18,591 nt of DNA from Bacteroidota bacterium (GCA_018267795.1 JAFDXS010000004.1:1-18591); one strand, 5' to 3'; positions 7,658 to 14,527 are shown, counted from the first letter of the stretch. Translations and numbers: made by a program. Notes: generated by a model not told the origin, from the sequence alone.

Positions 7658-10114
7658 ATGTTCCAAAAGTATGTAAGCGCTACTATCACTTTACTGTTTC
7701 TTTGCTTTTGGGGATATGCACAGCAGGCCACCATCACCGGCATAGTAAAAGACGAGCAGGGCCACCCTGTCGATCAGGTTACCATAGCAGTGGTAGCCAC
7801 TAATATAGGGGCCTTCACCAATGCTTCAGGCTATTACAATATACAGGTGCCTGCCGAAAAAAATATTACCGTTGTCTTCAACTATGTTGGCTTTATACCT
7901 CAAACAAAGCGCGTATTCCTCACAGCCGGCGAAAACCGCACCTGGGATATAGTCCTGAAACAAAAGGACAATACCCTCAACGAAGTAACCGTAAAAGACC
8001 AACGCAAACGCGAAGAAGCAGGCAGCACTTACATAGATGTCGCTAAGCTCGGCATTGCGCCCAGCACAGTGGGTGGGGTAGAGGGCTTAATTAAAACCAT
8101 TGTAGGTTCCAACAACGAGCTCACCTCCCAGTACAGCGTACGCGGTGGCAACTACGATGAGAATCTCGTCTACGTCAACGACTTCGAGATCTACCGTCCT
8201 TTCCTCGTACGCGCAGGGCAGCAGGAAGGATTAAGCTTCGTCAATCCCGATCTTGTTTCCACGGTCAACTTTTCCGTAGGCGGTTTCCAGGCTAAGTATG
8301 GCGATAAGATGTCCAGCGTCCTCGATGTTGGATACAAAAGGCCAACAGAGTTTGCAGGCTCCATCACAGCCAGCCTCTTAGGCGCCGCCTTGCACCTTGA
8401 GGGCGCTTCTAAGAATAAGAAGCTCACCTACCTCATAGGTGCCCGCCAAAAAAGCAATCAATATCTCTTACAGTCACAGCCCACCAAGGGTATATACAAT
8501 CCTTCGTTTACAGACGTACAGGCATTGGTCAATTATAAGTTCAACGACAAGTGGGAGATAGAGGCCATTGGCAACTATGCCCGCAATCGTTTCACCTTTA
8601 CTCCCCAGTCCCAAACCACTACCTTTGGTGTCATCAACCAGGCTTACCAGCTACAGGTGTTTTACGATGGTGCCGAGCTCGATCAGTTCGACTCCCGTTT
8701 CGCAGGCCTCTCAACCACCTATCGCCCCACCAGCCGCTGGAAGCTCAAGTTCCTCGTGTCCGGCTTCCAGACCAACGAAATGGAGACCTCCGATATCAGC
8801 GGCGAATATCTCCTCGGCCTCCTCGAGACGGATCTTGGCAAGAAGGATTTCGGCCAGGTAAAAGCCTCTTTAGGTACAGGCCTCATACAAGACTACACCC
8901 GCGACTATCTTAAGGTAAACGTCGGCACCGCATCCTTCCGCGGCGCTTACGATGGCAATAAACATTTCATTCAGTTCGGTCTCGATGCCACAGTGGTCAA
9001 CATCAACGATAATCTCCACGAGTGGGAGCGCCGCGACTCGTCTAATCACAATCAGCCCTACAATCCCGATTCACTTTACTTCCCTTACTTCTACAATACT
9101 TCTGCCTCGTTCAATTATATGCGTTACACAGGCTTCGTGCAAGACAATTTTCGCCTGCGCGATTCCTCCGGCCTCACAGGCTCCATTGGCCTGCGTTACA
9201 ACTACAGCAGCCTCAGCAATGAGCTCGTCCTAAGCCCGCGTCTGCAATTAGCCGTCAAGCCGCAGGATTGGAAGCGCGATATAGTTTTCAAGTTTGCAAC
9301 AGGTATCTACGCCCAGCCGCCTTTCTATCTCGAGATGCGCGATCTTCAGGGCCTCGTACATACCGATGTCAAAGCACAGAAGTCATGGCATATAGTTGCC
9401 GGTGCCGATTACAATTTCAAGATGTACGATCGCCCCTTCAAGCTCACTGCCGAAGTTTATTACAAAGACCTCTGGGATCTCGTACCTTATATCTACGATA
9501 ATATACAGGTACGCTACTACGGCCGCAACGATGCCACAGGCTATGTTTACGGTGGCGAAGTACGTCTCTATGGCGACCTCGTAAAGGATGCCACCTCATG
9601 GGTCAGCGTCGGCCTCCTCAAGGGCATGTATAATATATTGGATGATGAAATAACACACACTTCCCAGCCCGGCGGTGTTACCTCTGTCACATACCCCGGC
9701 TACATACCCCTGCCAAACGATCAGCGCTTCATGCTCGGCATGTACTTCGAAGACTACCTGCCCCGCAATAAGAACTTTAAGGTGCATATCAATGGTGTGT
9801 ATAGCTCAGGCCTTCCATTCGGCCCTCCCTATCAGCCCCCTTATGCCGATACACTGCGCCTGCCTGCATACAAGCGTGTGGACATAGGCTTCTCCGCACT
9901 CCTGCTCGATGGCAAGAAGAAAGAGCGCCCCGCACATAGTTTCTTCCGCGGCATCAAAAGCATCTGGGGCAGCTTCGAAGTGTTCAATCTCTTAGATATA
10001 CAAAACACACTGTCCTACACCTGGATACAGGATCAGAGCAGCGGTAAAATATTTGCAGTGCCCAACAGGCTCACTCCACGCCTGCTCAACGTAAAAATCA
10101 TTGCCAATTTTTAA
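7658..10114 (+). CDS. TonB-dependent outer-membrane receptor with carboxypeptidase-regulatory domain
   Basis: The product is an 818-residue outer-membrane beta-barrel for TonB-driven uptake. After a signal peptide (MFQKYVSATITLLFLCFWGYAQ) comes the carboxypeptidase-regulatory-like domain (about 23-105: ATITGIVKDEQGHPVDQV, FTNASGYYNIQV, VFNYVGFIPQ). A plug domain follows (about 108-230, including SQYSVRGGNYDENLVYVNDF and VGGFQAKYGDKMSSVLDV). The rest is a barrel with alternating aromatic strands, ending in a terminal phenylalanine (KIIANF) as needed for barrel assembly. No SusD-type lipoprotein gene follows, so it is not a classic SusC/SusD pair and the ligand is unknown. From about 8160 to 9620 codon use shifts toward C-ending codons (CTC, CGC, GTC) compared with neighbouring genes. 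It lies 26 nt after rpe. Confidence 0.93.
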   Translation: MFQKYVSATITLLFLCFWGYAQQATITGIVKDEQGHPVDQVTIAVVATNIGAFTNASGYYNIQVPAEKNITVVFNYVGFIPQTKRVFLTAGENRTWDIVLKQKDNTLNEVTVKDQRKREEAGSTYIDVAKLGIAPSTVGGVEGLIKTIVGSNNELTSQYSVRGGNYDENLVYVNDFEIYRPFLVRAGQQEGLSFVNPDLVSTVNFSVGGFQAKYGDKMSSVLDVGYKRPTEFAGSITASLLGAALHLEGASKNKKLTYLIGARQKSNQYLLQSQPTKGIYNPSFTDVQALVNYKFNDKWEIEAIGNYARNRFTFTPQSQTTTFGVINQAYQLQVFYDGAELDQFDSRFAGLSTTYRPTSRWKLKFLVSGFQTNEMETSDISGEYLLGLLETDLGKKDFGQVKASLGTGLIQDYTRDYLKVNVGTASFRGAYDGNKHFIQFGLDATVVNINDNLHEWERRDSSNHNQPYNPDSLYFPYFYNTSASFNYMRYTGFVQDNFRLRDSSGLTGSIGLRYNYSSLSNELVLSPRLQLAVKPQDWKRDIVFKFATGIYAQPPFYLEMRDLQGLVHTDVKAQKSWHIVAGADYNFKMYDRPFKLTAEVYYKDLWDLVPYIYDNIQVRYYGRNDATGYVYGGEVRLYGDLVKDATSWVSVGLLKGMYNILDDEITHTSQPGGVTSVTYPGYIPLPNDQRFMLGMYFEDYLPRNKNFKVHINGVYSSGLPFGPPYQPPYADTLRLPAYKRVDIGFSALLLDGKKKERPAHSFFRGIKSIWGSFEVFNLLDIQNTLSYTWIQDQSSGKIFAVPNRLTPRLLNVKIIANF

Positions 10115-10194
10115 ATAACAATAGATTATATTTCTGCTAAAACACTTGCTGTAAAAGACTTTCGCCGATGTGGATTAAAATTTTTTCAAAAATC

Positions 10195-10225
10195 TTTTGC
10201 AGAAAAAACAATATTCCTATCTTTG
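10195..10225 (+). promoter_or_regulatory. Promoter of tRNA-Lys
   Basis: TTTTG at 10195-10199 and TATCTTTG at 10218-10225 are separated by 18 nt. They fit the Bacteroidota -33 and -7 consensus sequences nearly perfectly. Transcription would begin near 10232, giving a 5' leader of about 23 nt before the tRNA. Confidence 0.85.
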
Positions 10226-10254
10226 CGTCCCGTTCCGGAAAAGGATAGGGAAAT

Positions 10255-10327
10255 GATTCCGTAGCTCAGTTGGTAGAGCAATACACTTTTAATGTATGGG
10301 TCTTGGGTTCGAGTCCCAACGGGATCA
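10255..10327 (+). tRNA. tRNA-Lys (anticodon TTT)
   Basis: A complete 73-nt cloverleaf can be folded. The acceptor GATTCCG pairs with CGGGATC (one G-T pair), the D arm is GCTC/GAGC, the anticodon stem is ATACA/TGTAT with loop CTTTTAA, and the T arm is TTGGG/CCCAA around TTCGAGT. The discriminator is A and CCA is not encoded. Anticodon TTT reads lysine codons. The gene is the anchor of the accessory island that follows, because degenerate copies of its 3' end recur downstream. Confidence 0.96.
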
Positions 10328-10336
10328 CTGAAGACA

Positions 10337-10366
10337 GCTCTCGTCACAAAAGACGAGGGCTTTTTT
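10337..10366 (+). terminator. Intrinsic terminator of tRNA-Lys
   Basis: GCTCTCGTC (10337-10345) pairs with GACGAGGGC (10352-10360), with one G-T pair, around a 6-nt loop, followed by six T. Confidence 0.9.
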
Positions 10367-10480
10367 ATTTGCGAAGCGTTCAAATGTATTTGTAAAGCAA
10401 GCAAATGAAAAGCCTAGGCACATGAAATGTGACCTAAAGCGTCTTTTGTGACGCCCCCCCACAAAGGGATCATGAAATAA

Positions 10481-10617
10481 TCCAATCCGGATCACTAAAT
10501 GTAAAAGCCACTGATATTCAGTGGCTTTTGTTTTGCTGCAACTTATTGGCTTTACAAATTGTTGATTTTCAATGATGGGGTAGTTCGAGTCCAATCAAGT
10601 CAATTTCCATATTACGT
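10481..10617 (+). repeat. Left copy of a tRNA-3'-end-derived direct repeat (att-like scar)
   Basis: The block opens with TCCAATCCGGATCACT (10481-10496), resembling the T-arm/acceptor end of tRNA-Lys, then carries a perfect hairpin (10503-10529). It ends with a second T-arm-like stretch, TTCGAGTCCAATCAAG (about 10584-10599), followed by GTCAATTT and ATTTCCATATTACGT. The same parts in the same order recur at 12444-12605. Between 10367 and 10765 there is no gene; this repeat is the main content, together with an inverted partial copy of the tRNA terminator at 10439-10454. I infer a recombination scar; no integrase is present. Confidence 0.65.
10503..10529. terminator. Perfect 12-bp hairpin, likely bidirectional terminator
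   Basis: AAAAGCCACTGA (10503-10514) and TCAGTGGCTTTT (10518-10529) form a perfect stem around TAT. T-rich flanks occur on both strands, so it can end transcription from the tRNA side and also from the RES gene on the minus strand. Confidence 0.75.
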
Positions 10618-10765
10618 ACGTTATTTATTGCCCGTTGCTCAGCTTCCGTTTCTGGTAATAGCTCTATATCTATACATAGATAAGGGTGTTGGCGTTGTTG
10701 TCTATGTATTTTATGTTTTATATTCTTTGACGGATTAATAATGTGGTTTGAGATAGAATGTAATC

Positions 10766-11668
10766 TTATTTTAATTCATCAATTGATTTAACTCCAAGCT
10801 TAGCTAAACAGGCCATTTCATCATTAGGTAAAGGATTCAATACAAAAGTTTCTTCCTTTCCTGACAATTCAACTATGGCATCGTTGCCTACTATAGTATG
10901 GTCTTTTAGTTTATATATTGAACACTCACCAGCTACATATAAGCTTAGCTTTTTTGTCGCTTCCGGAGTTATCGCAATATTGAACCCTTTTCCGTCCACC
11001 CTAACACTAGGATATAAGACTCCGTCTAATCCACTCAGGGTAACCAGTTCCGTAAACAGAGCAGAAATCATATAGTTGTAGTCACCATTAATTTCTTTTC
11101 TGGAAAACTCATCTGCAAGAAATGTTGTAAATGCCAATGAGCGCTCTGAAATTTCTTTTTCGGTAGATTGTATGAATTGATTATATGCGTCTGCCAGTTC
11201 TTTTGTATAGCTGCTTTCCTTGGCATAGTCTTGCTTCTGCACTATTGCCAGCAAATGAATATCCTCTTGGACATACCAACGACCGAATGAAATTTTCTGA
11301 TACCCCGATTTCGTCTTATCACGTAACATAGAGACGGTTTCTGCAACTCCTATTACCCGCATATTTTCTAAATCTCCGGATTCCAATATATCAGGCACCG
11401 TGGTGGCATAAAACATGGTGTTATTTGGTGTGCTGGCACGTTGATATGTCGTATTGTATTCTTGAGGCTTAAATGAATAGTCGCTTTTTTTTTCGAATCG
11501 TTCACCCCCATAGTTAGGCCGGGCTCTCATTACTGATTTTCCTTTATGAAATGTGACAATTACATAGCCTATATTCCCGACTTGCTTAAAGAGTGCTGAT
11601 AACTCTTTTCTTGGATAAGTTGCTAAATCCAGAGCTTTGAAACTGTCTATCAATGTGGCTATATTCAT
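10766..11668 (-). CDS. RES-domain protein (putative NAD-degrading toxin family)
   Basis: RES domains are named for a conserved Arg, Glu and Ser, and characterised members destroy cellular NAD. This 300-residue product shows the pattern: VMRAR (Arg48/Arg50), YQRASTPNNTMFYATT (76-90) resembling the GRxNxPG..FY segment, VAETV with Glu110, and the hallmark DGVLYPSV (215-222) with Ser221 followed by NIAITPEA. An N-terminal region of about 45 residues and a C-terminal domain of about 65 lie outside the core. I chose the ATG at 11668, 4 nt after the HEPN gene stop; the longer frame from 11779 would overlap that gene. No Xre-type antitoxin, the usual RES partner, is present; the partner here is a HEPN protein. 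RES assignment is by motif only. Confidence 0.75.
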   Translation of the reverse strand: MNIATLIDSFKALDLATYPRKELSALFKQVGNIGYVIVTFHKGKSVMRARPNYGGERFEKKSDYSFKPQEYNTTYQRASTPNNTMFYATTVPDILESGDLENMRVIGVAETVSMLRDKTKSGYQKISFGRWYVQEDIHLLAIVQKQDYAKESSYTKELADAYNQFIQSTEKEISERSLAFTTFLADEFSRKEINGDYNYMISALFTELVTLSGLDGVLYPSVRVDGKGFNIAITPEATKKLSLYVAGECSIYKLKDHTIVGNDAIVELSGKEETFVLNPLPNDEMACLAKLGVKSIDELK

Positions 11669-11672
11669 GATA

Positions 11673-12326
11673 TTATCTTTTAGTTGCTTTAGACAAACTG
11701 GCGAAATATTCCATGTCTTTTGCCATCCAATCGGCTGGTTCTTCCTGTAACAATCTATAGTACCAGTTAATTGTCTCAATCACTATCAAAACAGATTCTC
11801 GTGCATTCTCAATTGTTTCTATTTCGTTGTGTATCTTTTTAAGGTGATGTAACTTGTAGTGGGTTAGTTCATTTCGCCATTTTCTAAGTTCATCTAGATT
11901 TTTGAATTCCTGGTGATTTTTAGGTTGTAAATTCTCATCATCTACAAATTCAGAAATCCATTTAGACCATTTGTCTTCGAACGGGGTTTTCATTACAGCT
12001 GTATCGAGATTTTTTTTCTGCATCTTTGTTAAATCATCGGGACGGCTATTTTCAAAATTCATTTTTCTATAGTATTCACTATTAATAAAAGCTTCTAGGA
12101 ACAAGAAGCTGGAAAGGATTGCATAACGTATGCCACGTCGTTCAAATGGAGGTAGATTTGGTATTTTTTCTTTTAATTCACTCTGACTTATTTCATTAAG
12201 CGCCGTTATATAAAAAGTATCATATCTAGCACGTACACGTTCTGATTTCTCTGCTTTCTGAAGAAAATACAGCATGTCGTCCCAATATGCTGTAATCATA
12301 TTGTGAGGTTTTCTAATAATTGACAT
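11673..12326 (-). CDS. HEPN-fold protein, first gene of the RES operon
   Basis: The 217-residue product is mostly helical and carries LRKWRNELTHYK, giving Arg151-Asn152-x3-His156. This is the RNxxxH form of the HEPN ribonuclease motif. An upstream helix, RYAILSSFLFLEAFINSEYY (67-86), has the aliphatic/aromatic pattern seen in the first HEPN helix. HEPN proteins are commonly RNA-cutting toxins or effectors in toxin-antitoxin and anti-phage systems; some act as regulatory partners. The gene ends 4 nt before the RES gene, so the two are translated from one mRNA. The motif looks catalytically intact, so a toxin role is as likely as an antitoxin role. Codons are AT-rich relative to core genes, consistent with transfer. 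Confidence 0.65.
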   Translation of the reverse strand: MSIIRKPHNMITAYWDDMLYFLQKAEKSERVRARYDTFYITALNEISQSELKEKIPNLPPFERRGIRYAILSSFLFLEAFINSEYYRKMNFENSRPDDLTKMQKKNLDTAVMKTPFEDKWSKWISEFVDDENLQPKNHQEFKNLDELRKWRNELTHYKLHHLKKIHNEIETIENARESVLIVIETINWYYRLLQEEPADWMAKDMEYFASLSKATKR

Positions 12327-12443
12327 CTGATGTTGCTATTTTCGTAAACTGTTACAATTGTTCACCTAAGTTAACGAAATGCTGGCATTCAATAATTTAT
12401 GAGCAAAGTAATCTTAAGGCCTAAGTAAATTGGTTCGAAAAAA

Positions 12444-12605
12444 GTCCAATCCGGTTCACTGAGAGAGTAAAACCCGCTACTATAGCGGGTTTTATTATTT
12501 CACCTATTATTTGCTGTATTTAATTCGCTGATTTCCAATTGTAACTGGTTCGAGTCCAATTAGGTCAATTTGATAGATTTCAAACTAGTTATTTCCAAAT
12601 CACGT
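12444..12605 (+). repeat. Right copy of the tRNA-3'-end-derived direct repeat
   Basis: TCCAATCCGGTTCACT (12445-12460, one base different from the left copy) is preceded by TTGGTTCGA (12430-12438), so more of the T arm is visible here. A hairpin (12469-12493) follows, then TGCTG, TTCGAGTCCAATTAGG (about 12549-12564), GTCAATTT and ATTTCCAAATCACGT. Part order matches the copy at 10481-10617, with an indel of about 30 nt near the end. The two copies flank the RES/HEPN operon with a period of about 1.96 kb. The gene-free stretch 12327-12739 holds this repeat, AT-rich DNA and presumably the promoters of the flanking genes. Confidence 0.65.
12469..12493. terminator. Perfect 10-bp hairpin terminator
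   Basis: AAAACCCGCT (12469-12478) pairs perfectly with AGCGGGTTTT (12484-12493) around a 5-nt loop, with T-rich flanking sequence. It occupies the same place in the right repeat as the hairpin at 10503-10529 does in the left repeat. Confidence 0.75.
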
Positions 12606-12739
12606 TGTACTGCCTTGGGTCTGGAATTACTTACACTTGGATTTTCATTTTTTTTTTAATGCTCAAAATTAGTATCTGACTTTTGTTGGATGTGCGTATA
12701 TTTAAGAGTTGCCTACAAGGTTAATCCAACACATATTCT

Positions 12740-13555
12740 ATGTTAGGACATACAGAAGCATTTAAAAGACTAAAAACTGAACAACAGAAGATTTTAGATT
12801 TCACAGTACTGACTTGTTATGCAATTCCGACCCTTAAAAAAGCTATAAAAGGCTATAGGCAGCAAGTAAAAAATTATGAGACTTTTGTAAAACCTGATTA
12901 TTTTGTTGAAACATTTAATGCTGACAAGATTGAGGCGTTAGCTCAAGATTATAAGGGCAACTTAGGAAAGTATACTCTTTTGAGCTCTTTTAGCTTTTTT
13001 GAAAGTTATGTGAAAGATGTCGTGGAAGAGTTAATAAGATTTCATGGTGGACAAGAAACATTCATAACGACCTTACACAATCGACATAGGATATTCTTGA
13101 CTAGTCAAGAACAAGCAATACTCGATATAAAGAAAAAGTTACAGGAACCAATAAAAAAGAAAAATAGACAGCGGTATAGAAAGTACATTGACGAAATTGA
13201 AAGGCAGCCAAAATACAGACACCCCAGTGAACTGCTTGCAACTTTTGGACTAAAAAGCTTTATAGAAATTGTTACAGGAAACGCGTTTCGCAGTGCGTTG
13301 ATACCAGACCTTTTGGAGTTTGCATTTGGCATGGACCTTTCTGAAAAAGTCAATAAACATGCCGACTTAGTTGACTATAACCTACGACAAACATTTGACA
13401 CAATGCGGAACATTAGAAACAGCATTGGACACGGAAATGCAAATGACGTTGGATTTGAAAAGGTAATGGACTTAATTAGATTTTTAAGACATTTAGCGGT
13501 TAAGACGGAAGACCATCTGCTTAATCACTTTTTTATTCTTGAAAGAGATCAATAA
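12740..13555 (+). CDS. HEPN-domain protein resembling the RiboL-PSP/MAE_28990 class
   Basis: This 271-residue protein has a helical N-terminal half with KYTLLSSFSFFESYVKDVVEEL (about 77-98), the typical first HEPN helix. A basic linker follows (KKKNRQRYRKY, 139-149), and a C-terminal TMRNIRNSIGHGN segment holds Arg226-Asn227-x3-His231. This is the RNxxxH ribonuclease motif. Such proteins are linked to RNA cleavage in stress and phage defence. There is no signal peptide or membrane segment. Codons are AT-rich, unlike core genes. The most striking context is that the stop codon (13553-13555) directly abuts a tRNA-like gene at 13556, so the two are probably one transcript. The first ATG of the frame was used; no ribosome-binding site is evident. 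HEPN assignment is confident; subfamily less so. Confidence 0.75.
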   Translation: MLGHTEAFKRLKTEQQKILDFTVLTCYAIPTLKKAIKGYRQQVKNYETFVKPDYFVETFNADKIEALAQDYKGNLGKYTLLSSFSFFESYVKDVVEELIRFHGGQETFITTLHNRHRIFLTSQEQAILDIKKKLQEPIKKKNRQRYRKYIDEIERQPKYRHPSELLATFGLKSFIEIVTGNAFRSALIPDLLEFAFGMDLSEKVNKHADLVDYNLRQTFDTMRNIRNSIGHGNANDVGFEKVMDLIRFLRHLAVKTEDHLLNHFFILERDQ

Positions 13556-13652
13556 GTGCCGTTTAGTCTAATGGTAGGACACCTGCTTGCATAGTGTTAG
13601 GAACACCTTCGCTATGCTGGCAGGGAGTGAGGTTCGAATCCTCAGCGGCACA
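13556..13652 (+). tRNA. tRNA-like gene with an enlarged anticodon arm (non-canonical)
   Basis: Tertiary-fold parts of a tRNA are intact: acceptor GTGCCGT/GCGGCAC (last pair T-G), a D arm GTC/GAC around TAATGGTAG, T arm TGAGG/CCTCA around TTCGAAT, and discriminator A. CCA is not encoded. The anticodon stem CCTGC/GCAGG encloses 33 nt instead of 7. This insert folds further (GCATAG with CTATGC, then TGTT with AACA around AGG), so no normal anticodon loop exists. If TTGCA began a loop the anticodon would read GCA, but A73 is unlike tRNA-Cys. The variable region is only about 3 nt. It may be a decayed tRNA, a tRNA mimic, or a tRNA with a small insert. Bacteria lack the endonuclease that removes such small tRNA introns, and the insert is far too short for a group I intron. 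Confidence 0.6.
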
Positions 13653-13663
13653 CTTTAAAATCC

Positions 13664-13696
13664 CCGTTCGGCGTAGTGGAACACTACGCCGAACGG
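13664..13696 (+). repeat. Perfect 15-bp inverted repeat after the tRNA-like gene
   Basis: CCGTTCGGCGTAGTG (13664-13678) and CACTACGCCGAACGG (13682-13696) pair without mismatch around GAA. There is no T-run afterwards, so it is not a standard intrinsic terminator. It may be an RNA 3'-end stabiliser, a terminator of unusual type, or a recombination or protein-binding palindrome. Confidence 0.85.
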
Positions 13697-13870
13697 CAGC
13701 CAATCTCCTGATTGACGTCACTAATTCAAAATAAAAATACGAATATATACACGTTGAATAAAAGGGTGTTTTTCACGTGTTTGTGTTAGAGTTTGCGAAG
13801 CAGGGTGAATATTATTTATAGTTACAGTTAAACAATAACACGCAATCTTCTTCCGGAGACGTTTTTTATT

Positions 13871-13878
13871 TAGCTTTG
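13871..13878 (+). promoter_or_regulatory. -7 promoter box before the KAP-like remnant
   Basis: TAGCTTTG matches TAnnTTTG perfectly and would start transcription near 13885, about 22 nt before the ATG at 13907. No clear -33 TTG is seen. Confidence 0.45.
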
Positions 13879-13906
13879 CATGACCTTTTTTTGAAAATCA
13901 ATACCC

Positions 13907-14527
13907 ATGTTTTTTATACCCTTCATCCGTTTTTCGGTTGGCACTACATCTCCCGCAAACGCAGGTAAAGTACTCTACAACTATGCTATAGCCCTGCTTG
14001 ACGAAGCGATGAAAAATAACAGCGCTTTTGTCGAGGAGGAGGACAGCAAGCGCTTTACATCTATATATACTAAAACTTTTCTGCAATCTGCAAGGAGCAT
14101 TTATACTGCAAAACGTCATGCTAAGACATTAGCTGAAGCATTACCTATATTAAAAGATAAGGTGAATATTTGTGACCTGATAACAATAACAGGTATTAAA
14201 ATATTTTACCCAAAACTGTATGATTGTATAAAAACAAATGGCACCATTTTAGCCGGCTCATTGCCCCAGGCAACCTATGACCAATGCAAACAACAGATAC
14301 ATGGACTGGGGCTAAAACTGGATGCCATTATTAAAGAGTATAATGAAGCAAGTGATAACGGAAATTTCATCAGGGGAATGCTCATTTTACTATTCCCACG
14401 TCTCAATCTTTCCTATAAGAATATATCGCAGACAGATGAGGATTATCTCATTTGCGTAGAAAAGCGAAGAATATGTTCTGCCGGCCATTTTGATCTTTAT
14501 TTCAGTATACAGTATAAGACTTTGTAG
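13907..14527 (+). pseudogene. Probable remnant of a KAP-family P-loop NTPase (C-terminal part)
   Basis: The 206-residue frame lacks a Walker A motif but carries segments typical of the region after the NTPase core in KAP proteins. SARSIYTAKRHAKTLAEALP (about 62-81) resembles the 'sensor' helix usually read as TPRDVKRFLN. VNICDLITITGIKIFYPKLY (86-105) resembles VNLVDLLALxxLRxxxPxLY. RRICSAGHFDLYFSI resembles the RRI...YFDRYFS segment, after which normal members continue. Here the frame stops six residues later, so both ends appear lost. KAP NTPases occur in membrane-associated complexes and in phage exclusion (PifA), fitting an accessory island. It could instead be an intact short protein; I favour a remnant because the Walker motifs are missing. 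Confidence 0.45.

Noticed and set aside
8551..8913. Long plus-strand frames in other phases inside the TonB-dependent receptor gene
   Set aside because: They are shadows caused by GC-rich codon use; the receptor frame is clearly the coding one.
10186..10404. 72-codon minus-strand frame over tRNA-Lys
   Set aside because: It is the antisense reading of the tRNA (contains RTQDPYIKSVLLYQLS), a well-known type of spurious predicted protein.
10439..10454. CRISPR or regulatory RNA in the hairpin-rich gap after tRNA-Lys
   Set aside because: There are no regularly spaced identical repeats; the structures are explained by tRNA-end and terminator copies.
10325..10594. 89-codon minus-strand frame
   Set aside because: It reads through the tRNA terminator and the att-like repeat; no protein-like pattern is visible.
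11669..11779. N-terminal extension of the RES gene to 11779
   Set aside because: It would overlap the HEPN gene by about 100 nt; the ATG 4 nt after the HEPN stop is far more natural.
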